From positions 1 through 63,708 of the forward strand of contig CACXMK010000006.1 in NCBI GenBank assembly GCA_902768735.1: DNA of 63,708 nucleotides. Reading direction: 5' to 3'. The notes under the pieces are model-generated. The model was not told where the DNA came from, made no database searches, and saw nothing but the letters and a program-made list of their open reading frames with translations. The stretch comes from an uncultured Lachnospiraceae bacterium (GTDB lineage: Bacteria > Bacillota > Clostridia > Lachnospirales > Lachnospiraceae). The position numbers and the translations under genes are program-made. This document shows positions 52,969 to 63,609 of this stretch, one piece after another (within the stretch, counting starts at the first letter, position 1; each line of letters opens with the position of its first letter).

Positions 52969-53797
52969 ATCGGGCCTCCTGTATCTCCTTGTTCTGCAGA
53001 GTCACAAGCCTCTCCCTGAGCAGTTCCTCGTTCACGTTCCTGGTCAGTGACCCGCGATAGGCAAGGCTGATCTCTCCCGTTTCCTCCGAGACGATGATCG
53101 TAAGGGAGTCCGTTACCTCTGAGATCCCCACGGCTGCCCTGTGCCGGGTTCCCAGGTCCTTGTCCATACGGTTCTCTGACAGCGGCAGGTAACAGGTCGC
53201 TGAGATGATCCTGTTGTTTTTAATGATCACCGCCCCGTCATGCAGCGGTGTGTTCTTTTCAAAAATATTGATGAGCAGCTGGCTCGTTACAAGCGCGTCG
53301 ACATCGATCCCCGTTCGCGCGTATTCCTGAAGAGGCGACGTCTGCTCAATTACGATCAGCGCCCCTGTCTTCTTCCTTGCCATCTGGAGGCTGGCCCTTA
53401 CGATCTCCGAGATCGTCTTGTCGGAAAAAAGGCCCTCCGGCGTCTTCGAATTGTCCAAATTAAATAAAGAACTGAGGATGTTGGTCTGCCCCAGTTCTTC
53501 CATCGCACTGCGCAGCTCCGGCTGTAAGAGGATCACGATCGCGGTTACCGCAAGTCCCGTGACATTCTGTACGATCCACAGGATCGTACTCATGTTAAAG
53601 AGCGCCGCCAAAATAACAAATACGACGACGACAAGCAGTCCCTTGAGCAGAGACCACGCACGGGTATTCTTGATCCACAGCAGAATATGGTAGATCAGAT
53701 ACGCGAGGATCAACATCTCGACAATATCTGTCCAGCGCAAGTTCGGCATGTTTATGTGATTCAGATAATTCTGAATAGTGTTTACGATACGCTGCAT
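52907..53797 (-). CDS. cdaA: Diadenylate cyclase CdaA
   Basis: CdaA makes c-di-AMP, the potassium and turgor second messenger, from two ATP. The 296-residue protein has three membrane helices near residues 20-95, then the DAC domain with PLHDGAVII (DGA motif) and GTRHRAAVGISE (RHR motif), both intact. It overlaps cdaR by 62 bases. It is 58 bases downstream of an unknown membrane protein. The RBS is weak. Confidence 0.96.
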   Translation of the reverse strand: MQRIVNTIQNYLNHINMPNLRWTDIVEMLILAYLIYHILLWIKNTRAWSLLKGLLVVVVFVILAALFNMSTILWIVQNVTGLAVTAIVILLQPELRSAMEELGQTNILSSLFNLDNSKTPEGLFSDKTISEIVRASLQMARKKTGALIVIEQTSPLQEYARTGIDVDALVTSQLLINIFEKNTPLHDGAVIIKNNRIISATCYLPLSENRMDKDLGTRHRAAVGISEVTDSLTIIVSEETGEISLAYRGSLTRNVNEELLRERLVTLQNKEIQEARYARILSRMGKNKGSDPKDLS

Positions 53798-53855
53798 TTT
53801 TTAAAATTCCGTCCCGTCTGTAGAGCCCTTACGGCTTCGGCAGGCCTTGCTGCCG

Positions 53856-54860
53856 CTATTCGTTGGACTCCGCGCCAGTCTCTTTTGTTTTCCTGCCAAA
53901 CTGTTCGAGGAAACTGGCGCCGCTCTTCTCGGAGGTACTGATGGTCTTGACTGTGCGCAGGGAATCCGAAACTGTGACCTTCGGAACCGCCTTTACATAA
54001 TAATAGTAATCGTCGTCCTCGAACTGTACGCTCTCGATCCTTGTGTAGTCCACCATGAAACAGAAGAATTCCACCAGAAACTCTATGATCAGAGAGAGCG
54101 CCACTCCCAGAAAGACCTTTGCAAGTTCAAGATTCGTATCATACTGCATGTCGCCGAACAGGAGCACAAACAGCATCATCACATTTCCGGCGATGATCGC
54201 GATCGTCCAGGAATGCGCCGTCTCCAGACGGCGGATAAAGAAGACGACGATCACTGCTGCCGCAAATGCCGCAGCCAGGATCCACATAGCCCTGTTCTGA
54301 AGCAGGGAGTCGATAATGTTTCTGAAATTGTCGACAGTTGCGGGCCCGATCTCACTGTTTCCGAGGACCGCTTTGTTCTGTTCCACAAAAGCCAGATATT
54401 TGACGATGACTACGCCAAAGCCGACGCCTACCGCGCTGCCCGGTGTGCACAGAAGTCCTGCTGCCACAGGGATCGCATACTCCACGTGACAGACAAATGC
54501 CAGCGGGAGCAGCAGGATCATGATCGTATCTTTCGGTGAGAACCTAAAGTACAGAAGGAACATCAGCAGAAAGATCACTGCGCTTACGATCATCGTCTCT
54601 AACGACAGCGTGTACAGATGCGCCAGGACCAGGACTACCATGATCGCCGCCATGAAGTTGACCGGCACCAGCGTGCAGATCAGGGCGATGATGACGTCCA
54701 GCAGCTGGTTGGTCAGCCCCTGATTAAACCCGATGTGTTTGTTGATCGTAAGTATGAGCAGAAACGCCACCGCGAACTTGAACACGGGGACCACGATATA
54801 CTCATACTGTCCGTATCCTTCAATGATCTTTTTTCTAATCTCAAAAACGCTTGTCAACAT
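53856..54860 (-). CDS. Unknown polytopic membrane protein
   Basis: The 334-residue protein has about nine hydrophobic helices followed by a cytoplasmic C-terminal tail of about 70 residues rich in Ser, Thr, Lys and charged residues. I do not recognise a known family motif. Homologues seem to sit next to cdaA in Lachnospiraceae, which hints at a link to c-di-AMP or envelope function, but that is recall and not tested. The start has AAGGAAG and lies 20 bases inside the end of the previous gene. Confidence 0.65.
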   Translation of the reverse strand: MLTSVFEIRKKIIEGYGQYEYIVVPVFKFAVAFLLILTINKHIGFNQGLTNQLLDVIIALICTLVPVNFMAAIMVVLVLAHLYTLSLETMIVSAVIFLLMFLLYFRFSPKDTIMILLLPLAFVCHVEYAIPVAAGLLCTPGSAVGVGFGVVIVKYLAFVEQNKAVLGNSEIGPATVDNFRNIIDSLLQNRAMWILAAAFAAAVIVVFFIRRLETAHSWTIAIIAGNVMMLFVLLFGDMQYDTNLELAKVFLGVALSLIIEFLVEFFCFMVDYTRIESVQFEDDDYYYYVKAVPKVTVSDSLRTVKTISTSEKSGASFLEQFGRKTKETGAESNE

Positions 54861-55254
54861 GTTTGTCTTCCTTCTCGTAACTTTCCTTCAGGTGTTCCAG
54901 CCTTCTGCGGTATCTGTCCAGTCTTCCGCGCGTCGCGTTGTAGCGCCAGCGGTAGACAAAGAAAGAGACCGCCAGGAAGAAGACCATAAACGCGGCGTAA
55001 AGTGTCAGCGCCGTTCTGACAAGGCCCCCGATCTGATTCTCAAAGACCCGGATCATCAGCGTGTCGTAATAGTAACAGCAGTATACGAACACAATTAAAA
55101 GGCAGGCGATCGTACCGCTTACGAAAGATCCCACCATATTTCCCACAATATAATCGTTCTTAAAGTAACCGTTCATCTTGTCGTCCGCGACGCCCTGCCC
55201 CTCCTCGTAAATGGCGAGCCTGGTCATCGTGCGGACCCTGTCTCTGTTGATCAT
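54841..55254 (-). CDS. Unknown small membrane protein
   Basis: The 137-residue protein begins with MINRDRVRTMTRLAIYEEGQ. It has two membrane helices (about 40-65 and 80-100) and then a basic coiled-coil tail (RWRYNATRGRLDRYRRRLEH). I chose the start at 55254 because similar proteins appear to begin at this motif. A GTG 23 codons earlier overlaps the comF stop; the extra segment is very basic and encoded by a short direct repeat. The function is unknown; it overlaps the next gene and is probably translated with it. Confidence 0.6.
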   Translation of the reverse strand: MINRDRVRTMTRLAIYEEGQGVADDKMNGYFKNDYIVGNMVGSFVSGTIACLLIVFVYCCYYYDTLMIRVFENQIGGLVRTALTLYAAFMVFFLAVSFFVYRWRYNATRGRLDRYRRRLEHLKESYEKEDKHVDKRF

Positions 55255-55319
55255 AAGCCTTCTTCTTTTTAACCGTCTTCTTTTACTAACAGTCTTTTTA
55301 ACCGTCTTCTTCCGCCCTC

Positions 55320-56042
55320 TCACAATCCGTTTTCGCCGATCGCAAAAGTCAGGAAACTGACCTCTTTGGCCCCCGCTTCAAGCAGGGCTCCGGCACACGC
55401 GTCGATGGTCGCACCGGTGGTATAGATGTCATCAATGAGCATAATCGACTTTAATCTTACACCATTTCCATATACAAGAAAACCCTTTTTCAAATTATTT
55501 TGGCGCTCGGAAGCGCTCAGAGTGCGCATAACAAGCGTGTCTTTTGCCCTTATAAGAAGGTCTTCCGCCACCGGGATCCCCGTTTTTCGAGACACCTGAC
55601 GCGCCAGAATCGCAGCCTGGTTATACCCTCTTTCCCGGAGCCTTTTCTTCGAACAAGGCACGGGAATGAGCAGGTCCGGCCTGTGTCCGGGGCCTGTCTG
55701 AGCAAAAAAACGCTCCGCCGCACGCGCCATTTCCAGCCCGAAAAAGTCGGCGTACTCCCTTCTCCCGTCGTATTTGAAGCGGTACAGGGAGCCGGACACT
55801 GTCCTGTAGCGGAAGACCGCCGCCCCCCTGTAATAGCGATGCCTGTGCGTCATGCAGTCGGCGCAGTACTCCTCCTCCGGATCGACCGGTTTGCCGCATT
55901 TGCAGCAGACAGAGTCCCCCACAGGGACCGGCACCTGTTCGCATTCCCTGCAGATCAGCGCGCCGTATGGCTTTACCGGCCTGTCACAGACCGGGCATCT
56001 CCTCGGAAAAAAAAGATCCAGGACCGGTGTCGGTGTCTGCAT
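55320..56042 (-). CDS. comF: ComF-family protein
   Basis: The start at 56042 (GGGTGGT upstream) gives 240 residues. Two Cys pairs (CPVCDRPV and CRECE), then CCKCGKPVDPEEEYCADC, form the zinc region. The phosphoribosyltransferase-like domain has LIPVPCSKKRLRERGYNQA and the PRPP motif SIMLIDDIYTTGATIDACA. ComF proteins take part in DNA uptake and recombination in Bacillus. The gene starts 59 bases inside the recD2 end, an overlap that implies coupling. Confidence 0.9.
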   Translation of the reverse strand: MQTPTPVLDLFFPRRCPVCDRPVKPYGALICRECEQVPVPVGDSVCCKCGKPVDPEEEYCADCMTHRHRYYRGAAVFRYRTVSGSLYRFKYDGRREYADFFGLEMARAAERFFAQTGPGHRPDLLIPVPCSKKRLRERGYNQAAILARQVSRKTGIPVAEDLLIRAKDTLVMRTLSASERQNNLKKGFLVYGNGVRLKSIMLIDDIYTTGATIDACAGALLEAGAKEVSFLTFAIGENGL

Positions 56043-58377
56043 ACCACCCGCCCGTGAGCGCGCCCGTATCCGATTCCCCGGAACCTGCGGCAGCATGTGC
56101 CCCTTCCTCTCCTGTGACTCCAAAAATCTCATGGATCCTCTCTTTCAGTCCTGTGTATCTGCGGTTCTCCCGCACATTTGCTGTCATGGAGGCGACCGCC
56201 TGCCTGCTGCCCAGGATCACGACGCAGTCCCTCGCGCGCGTCACCGCCGTGTACAGAAGATTTCTGTTAAAGAGGCCCGCCGGGCCGCTTAAAAGGGGCA
56301 GGATGACCGCCGGATATTCAGAACCCTGGGATTTGTGCACCGTCACGGCGTAAGCAGGCTCAAGATCATCGAGATCGGAAAACGGGTACTCAACGATCTT
56401 CTCTTCGTCAAAACACACAGTGACGATCTCCGCTCTTTGATCAATGCTGAGGATCACTCCGGAGTCCCCGTTGAACACGCCGCTGCCGCTGTCGACTTTG
56501 AGGCCGTAATTGCCCCGGATCTCCCATTCGATCTGATAATTGTTGCGGGTCTGCATGACTTTGTCGCCTTCGCGAAAGATCACGTCCTGCCGCTGCACTT
56601 CACGCTTGCCGTCCGCAGGCGGATTTAAAACGCTTTGAAGCACTTCATTGAGCCGGTTCACGCCGAGCGCCCCCTTGCGCATGGGCGTCAGTACCTGGAT
56701 CTCCCCCCGGTCACAGTGAAGATAGCCCGGCAGCTTATCCCTCATCAGTTCCACGGTATGTTTGTAGATCACCGGGACGTTGTCCCTCTCAAGAAAGAAG
56801 AAGTCGCGGCTTCTGTTTTCCATCACGGGAAGTTCGCCGTTCAGGATCCTGTGGGCGTTTGTGACGATGTCACTTTCCATCGCCTGCCTGAAGATCTTGC
56901 GCAGCATGACCGTCCTGAAGACGCCGGACGCGATCAGGTCCTGCAGGACTCTTCCGGGACCGACGCTGGGAAGCTGGTTCACATCACCCACAAGGATCAG
57001 CCTTGTTCCCGGCATGACCGCCTTAAGGAGGTAGCAGAACAGGTGCATGTCCACCATGGACATCTCGTCGATAATGACGGCGTCCGCTTCGAGAGGGTTG
57101 TCCCTTCCCTTTTCAAAATAGGAATACGCGAAGTCCCCGTCTCCTGCGACTGCTCCTGTATCGAACGCCCCTTCCGCATCCCTCCTGACCGGGTGGACCC
57201 CGAGAAGACGGTGGATCGTCATCGCCTCGCAGCCCGTGGCTTCCGTCATCCTCTTGGCCGCCCTTCCTGTGGGCGCCGCAAGGAGAACCTCCAGATTCTC
57301 TCTCTTAAAATACCGTATGATCGTATTGATCGTTGTCGTCTTGCCCGTGCCCGGACCTCCCGAGAGGATCAGCACCGCGTGTTTCGCCGCCATGAGAACA
57401 GCCTCGCGCTGGAGGGGATCCAGCGAAAGGTTCTCCTCTTTCTCCAGCTCCGCGAGCACCTCTTCCGGGCCGCGTCCTCCGAGACGGACGGGTTCCGCCT
57501 CCAGTTCCGCCAGCATCCTGGCGATCTGCTGTTCCTCTCTCCAGGCCATATTCGAATAGACCTGGATCTCCCCGCCTTTTCTTCGGATCTTCAGCCTTCT
57601 CTCGACCGCAAGGTTGTCCAGCTGGATCTCGACCAGTTCCGCCGGTACGCGCAGCAGTTCCGCCGCCTTTAAAAGAAGATCTTCCCTGGGCAGATAGCTG
57701 TTGCCCTCCGAGAGCGACATGGATAGCGTATAGAGCAGGCCGCTGCGGATCCGGAACTCGGACTGCGCGCTTATGCCTGCTTTTTCGGCGATCTCGTCCG
57801 CCGTAGCGAATCCGATCCCGTAAATGTCTTCCGCCAGCTGGTAGGGATTCTCCTTAAGGACAGCGTACATCTGCTCGCCGTAAGTCTTGAAGATCTTGAG
57901 CGCGACGCGGTTCGTGACACCGTACTGCTGCAAAAACAGCATTGCGTCCCTCATCTCCCGCTTCTCCGCAACGATTGCGGCGATCTCTCTGGCCTTGCGG
58001 TCGCTGATCCCCTTGATCTCGGCGAGCCTCTCCGGCTCCTCGTCCATGATCCGGAGCGTGTCGTCGCCGAATTTCCTGACGATCCTGGCGGCCAGCGCCT
58101 GTCCGATTCCCTTGATCGCACCGGAAGAGAGATAGCGGAGCATTGCCTGCGCGTTTTCCGGAGGGATCGCACGGTACGTCTGTACCTTGAACTGATCGCC
58201 GTAGACGGCATGCTGCACGGACTCCCCCTCTACAAGGCAGCTCTCCCCCTCGCTGATCGCGGGCGGAAAACCCGTACAGGTCAGGAGGCCCTCCTCGCAG
58301 TTCACCTCGAATACGGTATATGTATTTTCCTCGTTCCTGTAGATGATGTGCTCTACATATCCCTTATATTCCTTCAT
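55984..58377 (-). CDS. recD2: RecD2-type DNA helicase
   Basis: The 797-residue protein is a superfamily 1B 5'-3' helicase that acts without RecBC in replication-fork repair. After an N-terminal domain with helix-hairpin-helix repeats (SGAIKGIGQALAARIV, LAEIKGISDRKAREI), the helicase has Walker A GGPGTGKTTTINTI (near residue 345), motif II VIIDEMSMVD, and motif VI YTAVTRARD. The start has AGGAG. The C-terminus overlaps comF. The last 50 residues are a disordered tail. Confidence 0.95.
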   Translation of the reverse strand: MKEYKGYVEHIIYRNEENTYTVFEVNCEEGLLTCTGFPPAISEGESCLVEGESVQHAVYGDQFKVQTYRAIPPENAQAMLRYLSSGAIKGIGQALAARIVRKFGDDTLRIMDEEPERLAEIKGISDRKAREIAAIVAEKREMRDAMLFLQQYGVTNRVALKIFKTYGEQMYAVLKENPYQLAEDIYGIGFATADEIAEKAGISAQSEFRIRSGLLYTLSMSLSEGNSYLPREDLLLKAAELLRVPAELVEIQLDNLAVERRLKIRRKGGEIQVYSNMAWREEQQIARMLAELEAEPVRLGGRGPEEVLAELEKEENLSLDPLQREAVLMAAKHAVLILSGGPGTGKTTTINTIIRYFKRENLEVLLAAPTGRAAKRMTEATGCEAMTIHRLLGVHPVRRDAEGAFDTGAVAGDGDFAYSYFEKGRDNPLEADAVIIDEMSMVDMHLFCYLLKAVMPGTRLILVGDVNQLPSVGPGRVLQDLIASGVFRTVMLRKIFRQAMESDIVTNAHRILNGELPVMENRSRDFFFLERDNVPVIYKHTVELMRDKLPGYLHCDRGEIQVLTPMRKGALGVNRLNEVLQSVLNPPADGKREVQRQDVIFREGDKVMQTRNNYQIEWEIRGNYGLKVDSGSGVFNGDSGVILSIDQRAEIVTVCFDEEKIVEYPFSDLDDLEPAYAVTVHKSQGSEYPAVILPLLSGPAGLFNRNLLYTAVTRARDCVVILGSRQAVASMTANVRENRRYTGLKERIHEIFGVTGEEGAHAAAGSGESDTGALTGGWYADTDTGPGSFFSEEMPGL

Positions 58378-58434
58378 CCTGCTCCTGCAAATCTCATTGC
58401 GCCGGCTGCCGGCACATCCGGACGGCTGCGCCGG

Positions 58435-61392
58435 CTATTCCTTCCGGTTCCTGCGCGCCTTGTCGCGCTCCAGCATCTTGTTGATGTAATACCCCGTATA
58501 GGAGGAGTGGATCTTCGCCACTTCTTCCGGCGTTCCCGTCGCGACCACTGTTCCGCCGCCGTCTCCTCCCTCCGGACCCATGTCGATGATGTAGTCCGCA
58601 GTCTTTATGACATCCAGGTTGTGCTCGATGACGACGACCGTATTGCCGCCCTCCACAAGCTGTCGGAGGATCGCGTTGAGCTTCGACACGTCCTCGAAGT
58701 GAAGGCCCGTCGTCGGTTCGTCCAAAATATAGATCGTCCTTCCCGTGCTCTTTCTGGACAATTCCGTCGCCAGCTTGATCCTCTGCGCTTCACCGCCGGA
58801 CAGCTCCGTCGAGGGCTGCCCCAGCTTCACATAACCCAGTCCGACATCGTAGAGCGTCTGGATCTTTCGTCTTACAGAAGGCACATTCTCAAAGAATGTG
58901 ACCGCCTCCTCGACAGTCATATCCAGCACGTCGTAAATGCTCTTTCCCTTGTAGCGGACTTCCAGCGTCTCGCGGTTGTATCGCTTTCCGTGGCAGACTT
59001 CGCACGGCACGTAAACGTCGGGGAGAAAGTGCATCTCGATCTTGATGATCCCGTCTCCGCTGCACGCCTCGCACCGGCCGCCTTTGATATTGAAGGAAAA
59101 CCTGCCCTTGCTGTATCCCTTCGCCTTGGCGTCAGGCGTTCCCGCAAACAGCGTACGGATCAGGTCAAAAACGCCTGTATACGTAGCCGGGTTGGAACGC
59201 GGCGTCCTCCCGATCGGCGACTGGTCGATCGCGATGACCTTGTCGAGCTGCTCGAGCCCGTCGATCCCGTCGTGGTCTCCCGCAATGATCCTCGCGCGGT
59301 TCAGGCTTTTGGCAAGGTGCTTGTAGAGGATCTCGTTTACGAGAGAGCTCTTTCCCGATCCGGAAACGCCCGTGACCGCCGTCATGATCCCGAGAGGGAT
59401 CTCCACATCGATATTCTTGAGGTTGTTGACACGTGCGCCGCGCACCTTGATCCAGCCGGTGGGCGTACGCCGCTCGTCGGGCACCGGGATCGCCTTGGCT
59501 CCGCTCAGGTACTGTCCCGTGATGGAATCGGGGTTCGCCATGATCTCCTCGGCCGTTCCCTGCGCTACCACTGTACCGCCGTGGGATCCTGCGCCCGGCC
59601 CTATGTCGACGATATAATCCGCCGCAAGCATCGTGTCCTCGTCGTGTTCCACCACAATGACAGTGTTCCACAGGTCCCGAAGGTTCTTAAGGGTCCGCAG
59701 GAGCTTGTCGTTGTCCCGCTGGTGCAGGCCGATGCTCGGTTCATCCAAAATATAGCACACCCCGACCAGTCCCGACCCGATCTGGGTCGCCAGACGGATC
59801 CTCTGGGCTTCGCCGCCGGACAGCGTCGCCGTCGCGCGGGCAAGCGTCAGGTAGTCCAGGCCCACATCGATGAGGAACCCGACCCTGGCCCTGATCTCTT
59901 TGAGCACCTGCGAGCCGATCTTCTGCTGTGTCGCAGTAAGCTGCAGGTTCTCCATGAACGCTGCGAGCTCCCGGATCGAGAGGCACGTCAGATCGTAGAT
60001 ATCAGTGTCGCCGACGGTGACAGCGAGTGACTCCTTGCGCAGTCTTTTGCCGCCGCAGGTCTTGCACGGCGTGATGTGCATGAATTCTTCGTACTCGGCC
60101 TTCATATAATCGGAACCGGTCTCGCGGTAGCGGCGCTCCGTATTGCTGATCAGGCCTTCGAATGTGACCGGATACACGCCTTTTCCGCGCTGTCCCTCGT
60201 AGTAGACGTCGACGCTCTTGTCAGTCCCGTACATCAGCATCTTCTTCACTTCGGGCTTCAGATCCCTGTAAGGGGTATCCATGCTGAACTTGTAAGCCTT
60301 TGTCAGCGCGACCAGGATCGCGTTGGCAAAGCTTCCGCTGTTCATGCAGGACTGCCACCCTGTGACCGCGATCGCGCCCTCGTTGATGGACAGGTCCTCA
60401 TCCGGGACGATCAGTTCCGGAGCGAACTCCATCCGGTAGCCGAGGCCCGCACAGTCGGGGCAGGCGCCGAACGGGTTGTTGAACGAAAAGCTCCTGGGCT
60501 CGATCTCCTGCACGCTGATCCCGCAGTCCGGGCACGCAAAGCTCTGGGAGAACTGCAGCAGCTCTTCCCCGCCCACATCTACCTGCAGAAGGCCATCCGC
60601 CAGCTGAAGCGCGTTCTCCACAGAATCCGTGAGTCGGCGCTGGATGCCGTCCTTGACGACCAGTCGGTCGATGACCACCTCGATGTTATGCTTGATATTC
60701 TTATCCAGTTTGATCTCCTCGGAGACGTCGTAAAGGCTTCCGTCGACGCGCAGGCGGACGTAACCGGCCCTCCTCGCCCGGTCGAACACCTTCTGGTGCT
60801 CGCCCTTCCTGCCCCTTACGACGGGTGCGAGGATCTGGATCCTCGTCTTCTCCGGAAGCTCCATGATGCGGTCCACCATCTGGTCCACCGTCTGCCGCGC
60901 GATCTCCCTGCCGCAGTTCGGGCAGTGCGGAATGCCGATCCTCGCGTAGAGAAGCCTGAAATAGTCGTAGATCTCCGTCACGGTTCCCACCGTCGACCGG
61001 GGATTCCGGTTCGTGGACTTCTGGTCGATCGAGATGGCAGGAGAAAGCCCCTCGATCTTCTCAACATCCGGTTTTTCCATCTGTCCGAGGAACTGCCTCG
61101 CGTAGGAGGAGAGCGATTCCATGTATCTCCTCTGTCCCTCCGCGTAGATCGTGTCAAAAGCCAGCGAAGACTTGCCGGACCCGGACAGTCCTGTCAGCAC
61201 GACGAGCTCATTCCTTGGGATCTCCAGCGTCAGGTTCTTTAAATTGTGCTCGTTGGCGCCCCTGATGCGGATGCAGTCCTCCTTGTTGATGATGCTCCTT
61301 CTCTTCGCATCCTGTTCTCTCTGGGTCCCGGCCAGCTTCTCACCCTCTGTAAGGGCGGGCCAGTAGTCGGGTTTCTGTATTTTGACAGCCAT
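58435..61392 (-). CDS. uvrA: Excinuclease ABC subunit A
   Basis: UvrA finds damaged DNA for nucleotide excision repair. The start at 61392 has AAAGGAAG upstream and gives 985 residues, about 40 more than usual at the N-terminus before the core begins at [16 protein letters not shown]. Both ATP sites ([14 protein letters not shown] and [13 protein letters not shown]), the two ABC signatures ([12 protein letters not shown] and [12 protein letters not shown]) and the zinc fingers ([16 protein letters not shown] with CEVCHGKR) are present. It lies 54 bases after uvrB. Confidence 0.97.
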   Translation of the reverse strand: MAVKIQKPDYWPALTEGEKLAGTQREQDAKRRSIINKEDCIRIRGANEHNLKNLTLEIPRNELVVLTGLSGSGKSSLAFDTIYAEGQRRYMESLSSYARQFLGQMEKPDVEKIEGLSPAISIDQKSTNRNPRSTVGTVTEIYDYFRLLYARIGIPHCPNCGREIARQTVDQMVDRIMELPEKTRIQILAPVVRGRKGEHQKVFDRARRAGYVRLRVDGSLYDVSEEIKLDKNIKHNIEVVIDRLVVKDGIQRRLTDSVENALQLADGLLQVDVGGEELLQFSQSFACPDCGISVQEIEPRSFSFNNPFGACPDCAGLGYRMEFAPELIVPDEDLSINEGAIAVTGWQSCMNSGSFANAILVALTKAYKFSMDTPYRDLKPEVKKMLMYGTDKSVDVYYEGQRGKGVYPVTFEGLISNTERRYRETGSDYMKAEYEEFMHITPCKTCGGKRLRKESLAVTVGDTDIYDLTCLSIRELAAFMENLQLTATQQKIGSQVLKEIRARVGFLIDVGLDYLTLARATATLSGGEAQRIRLATQIGSGLVGVCYILDEPSIGLHQRDNDKLLRTLKNLRDLWNTVIVVEHDEDTMLAADYIVDIGPGAGSHGGTVVAQGTAEEIMANPDSITGQYLSGAKAIPVPDERRTPTGWIKVRGARVNNLKNIDVEIPLGIMTAVTGVSGSGKSSLVNEILYKHLAKSLNRARIIAGDHDGIDGLEQLDKVIAIDQSPIGRTPRSNPATYTGVFDLIRTLFAGTPDAKAKGYSKGRFSFNIKGGRCEACSGDGIIKIEMHFLPDVYVPCEVCHGKRYNRETLEVRYKGKSIYDVLDMTVEEAVTFFENVPSVRRKIQTLYDVGLGYVKLGQPSTELSGGEAQRIKLATELSRKSTGRTIYILDEPTTGLHFEDVSKLNAILRQLVEGGNTVVVIEHNLDVIKTADYIIDMGPEGGDGGGTVVATGTPEEVAKIHSSYTGYYINKMLERDKARRNRKE

Positions 61393-61445
61393 AACTTCCT
61401 TTCTGTATCGGTTGACACTGAGAACCGTCCCCTCTGTCAACCCGC

Positions 61446-63440
61446 TTATTTCCCTCCGCTCAGCTCGAGCTCGTGCTTCTTGAGCTCCATCATCCGGTCG
61501 CGAAGCTCTGCCGCCGCTTCAAAATTGAGGTCCGCCGCGGCCCTGCGCATTTTCTTTTCCACATCCGCGATCAGCTTCCGCAGCTCGCCGAGGTTCATGG
61601 ACTCCGGATCCTTTTCAAAGGCCGCCTGCTCCTTCGTGATCTCCTTCGTGATCGAGATCAGGTCGCGCACTGCCTTGCGGATCGTCTGCGGCGTAATGCC
61701 GTGTTCTTCGTTATATTGGTTCTGGATCTTTCTGCGGCGTTCTGTCTCGCCGATGGCCTTCCGCATGGAATCTGTCATTGTGTCGGCATACATGACGACA
61801 TGTCCGTCCGCGTTCCTCGCCGCCCGGCCGACCGTCTGCACGAGCGAAGTCTCAGACCGCAGGAACCCTTCCTTGTCTGCGTCCAGGATCGCGACCAGCG
61901 CGATCTCCGGGATGTCCAGGCCTTCGCGCAGAAGGTTGATGCCCACCAGCACGTCAAAGACGTCCAGCCGCATGTCCCTAATGATCTGCGACCGCTCCAG
62001 CGTGTCGATATCCGAGTGCAGGTACCTGACGCGGATGCCCGCACCTGCGAGGTAATCCGTCAGATCCTCCGCCATCTTCTTGGTCAAAGTAGTGACGAGC
62101 ACCTTGTTCCCGTCTTTCACCGTCTTTCTGATCTCGCCGATCAGATCGTCGATCTGTCCCTGCACTGGCCGTACGTCGATCTTCGGGTCCAAAAGTCCCG
62201 TAGGACGGATGATCTGCTCCGCCCGCAGCAGTTCGTGCGCCTCCTCGTAAGGTCCCGGCGTCGCGCTCACAAATAGCATCTGGTCGATATGCCCCTCGAA
62301 CTCCTCAAAATTCAGCGGCCTGTTATCCAGTGCCGACGGGAGACGGAACCCGTACTCCACAAGAGTCTCCTTCCTCGACCTGTCTCCGTGGTACATCGCG
62401 CCAATCTGCGGGATCGTCATGTGGGACTCGTCCACGATGATGAGGAGGTCTTCCGGGAAGAAATCCATAAGCGTCAAAGGCGGTTCCCCGGGCTCGGTGA
62501 AGTTCAGATGCCGCGAGTAGTTCTCGATCCCGCTGCAAAATCCCGTCTCACGCATCATCTCCACGTCGAAATTCGTCCTCTCGGAGATCCTCTGTGCCTC
62601 CAGGAGCTTGTCCTGCGACTTAAAGAACTTTACCCGCTCCCGCATCTCCGCCTCGATGTTATCGCAGGCCTTATTGATCTTCTCCTGCGGAACGACGTAG
62701 TGGGAAGCCGGCCAGATCATCACATGGCTCAGGGTCTTAAGCACCCTTCCTGTCAGTTGATCCACCTCGCAGATCCTGTCGATCTCATCCCCGAACCACT
62801 CGATCCGGAGAAGATACTCGCTGCCCTGCGCGGGATACACCTCGACGGTATCTCCCCGCACACGGAAGTTGCAGCGGTCCAGTGAGAGGTCGTTCCTCGT
62901 ATACTGGATGGCGATCAGTTCCTTGATCACCTCATCCCTGTCCTTCTCCATCCCGGGACGGAGCGAGATAGACATCCCCTTGAACTCGTCCGGACTTCCC
63001 AGACCGTAAATGCAGGACACGCTGGCGACGACGACAACGTCCCGTCTCTCCGACAGCGAGGCTGTCGCGGAGAGCCGCAGCTTGTCGATCTCGTCGTTGA
63101 TCATCGAATCCTTGGCAATATAAGTATCGCTCGAAGGAATATACGCCTCCGGCTGATAGTAATCATAGTAACTCACAAAGTATTCCACCGCGTTCTCCGG
63201 AAAGAACTCCTTCATCTCTCCGTAGAGCTGCCCCGCCAGCGTCTTGTTGTGCGAGATGATCAGCGTCGGCCGGTTCAGGGCCTGTATGATATTGGCCATC
63301 GTAAAGGTCTTTCCGGAACCGGTCACGCCCAGAAGCGTCTGGAACTGGTTTCCCTCCTGAAATCCCTTAACCAGTTCCGCAATTGCCTGCGGCTGGTCTC
63401 CGGTGGGCTGATATTCAGAATGCAGTACAAAGTGGTCCAT
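61446..63440 (-). CDS. uvrB: Excinuclease ABC subunit B
   Basis: UvrB is the helicase that verifies damage and recruits UvrC. The 664-residue protein has [17 protein letters not shown], Walker [13 protein letters not shown], the beta-hairpin region [20 protein letters not shown], the DESH box ([10 protein letters not shown]), and the C-terminal UVR motif ([20 protein letters not shown]). It leads the uvrB-uvrA transcript, with a LexA-type box upstream. Confidence 0.98.
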   Translation of the reverse strand: MDHFVLHSEYQPTGDQPQAIAELVKGFQEGNQFQTLLGVTGSGKTFTMANIIQALNRPTLIISHNKTLAGQLYGEMKEFFPENAVEYFVSYYDYYQPEAYIPSSDTYIAKDSMINDEIDKLRLSATASLSERRDVVVVASVSCIYGLGSPDEFKGMSISLRPGMEKDRDEVIKELIAIQYTRNDLSLDRCNFRVRGDTVEVYPAQGSEYLLRIEWFGDEIDRICEVDQLTGRVLKTLSHVMIWPASHYVVPQEKINKACDNIEAEMRERVKFFKSQDKLLEAQRISERTNFDVEMMRETGFCSGIENYSRHLNFTEPGEPPLTLMDFFPEDLLIIVDESHMTIPQIGAMYHGDRSRKETLVEYGFRLPSALDNRPLNFEEFEGHIDQMLFVSATPGPYEEAHELLRAEQIIRPTGLLDPKIDVRPVQGQIDDLIGEIRKTVKDGNKVLVTTLTKKMAEDLTDYLAGAGIRVRYLHSDIDTLERSQIIRDMRLDVFDVLVGINLLREGLDIPEIALVAILDADKEGFLRSETSLVQTVGRAARNADGHVVMYADTMTDSMRKAIGETERRRKIQNQYNEEHGITPQTIRKAVRDLISITKEITKEQAAFEKDPESMNLGELRKLIADVEKKMRRAAADLNFEAAAELRDRMMELKKHELELSGGK

Positions 63441-63497
63441 GACCCGTCCCCTCCTTTCCGGCGGCGAATGCTTCTGCTTCTCCGAGGTTATCTATTG

Positions 63498-63527
63498 AGT
63501 ATATCACAGGATTTTTAATAAGAACAG
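63498..63527 (-). promoter_or_regulatory. Promoter of uvrB
   Basis: On the minus strand CTGTTC (-35, 63522-63527), an 18-base spacer and TATACT (-10, 63498-63503) lie about 60 bases upstream of the start. Confidence 0.6.
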
Positions 63528-63537
63528 AGTGTTTTCA

Positions 63538-63549
63538 GAACAAACGTTC
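63538..63549. promoter_or_regulatory. LexA/DinR-type SOS box
   Basis: GAACAAACGTTC is GAAC, four bases (RNRY pattern) and GTTC, matching the core of the Firmicute SOS box. It lies just upstream of the candidate -35 of uvrB. Confidence 0.75.
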
Positions 63550-63563
63550 TTAACCAGGTGCGA

Positions 63564-63592
63564 TGCAAAAACGACCCCAGAGGTCATTTTGC
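63564..63592. other. Hairpin near the right edge
   Basis: GCAAAAACGACC pairs imperfectly with GGTCATTTTGC. It lies between the uvrB promoter and the insertion-sequence end and may be a terminator for the minus-strand gene to its right. Confidence 0.6.
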
Positions 63593-63609
63593 TATCCGCC
63601 GGACAAAAA

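Noticed and set aside
55254-55323. Longer start for the 137-residue membrane protein (GTG at 55323)
   Set aside because: It has no ribosome site and adds a very basic segment coded by a direct repeat; the shorter start matches the recalled family start.
58210-60030. Plus-strand open frame of 606 codons opposite uvrA
   Set aside because: Complete and conserved uvrA lies on the other strand.
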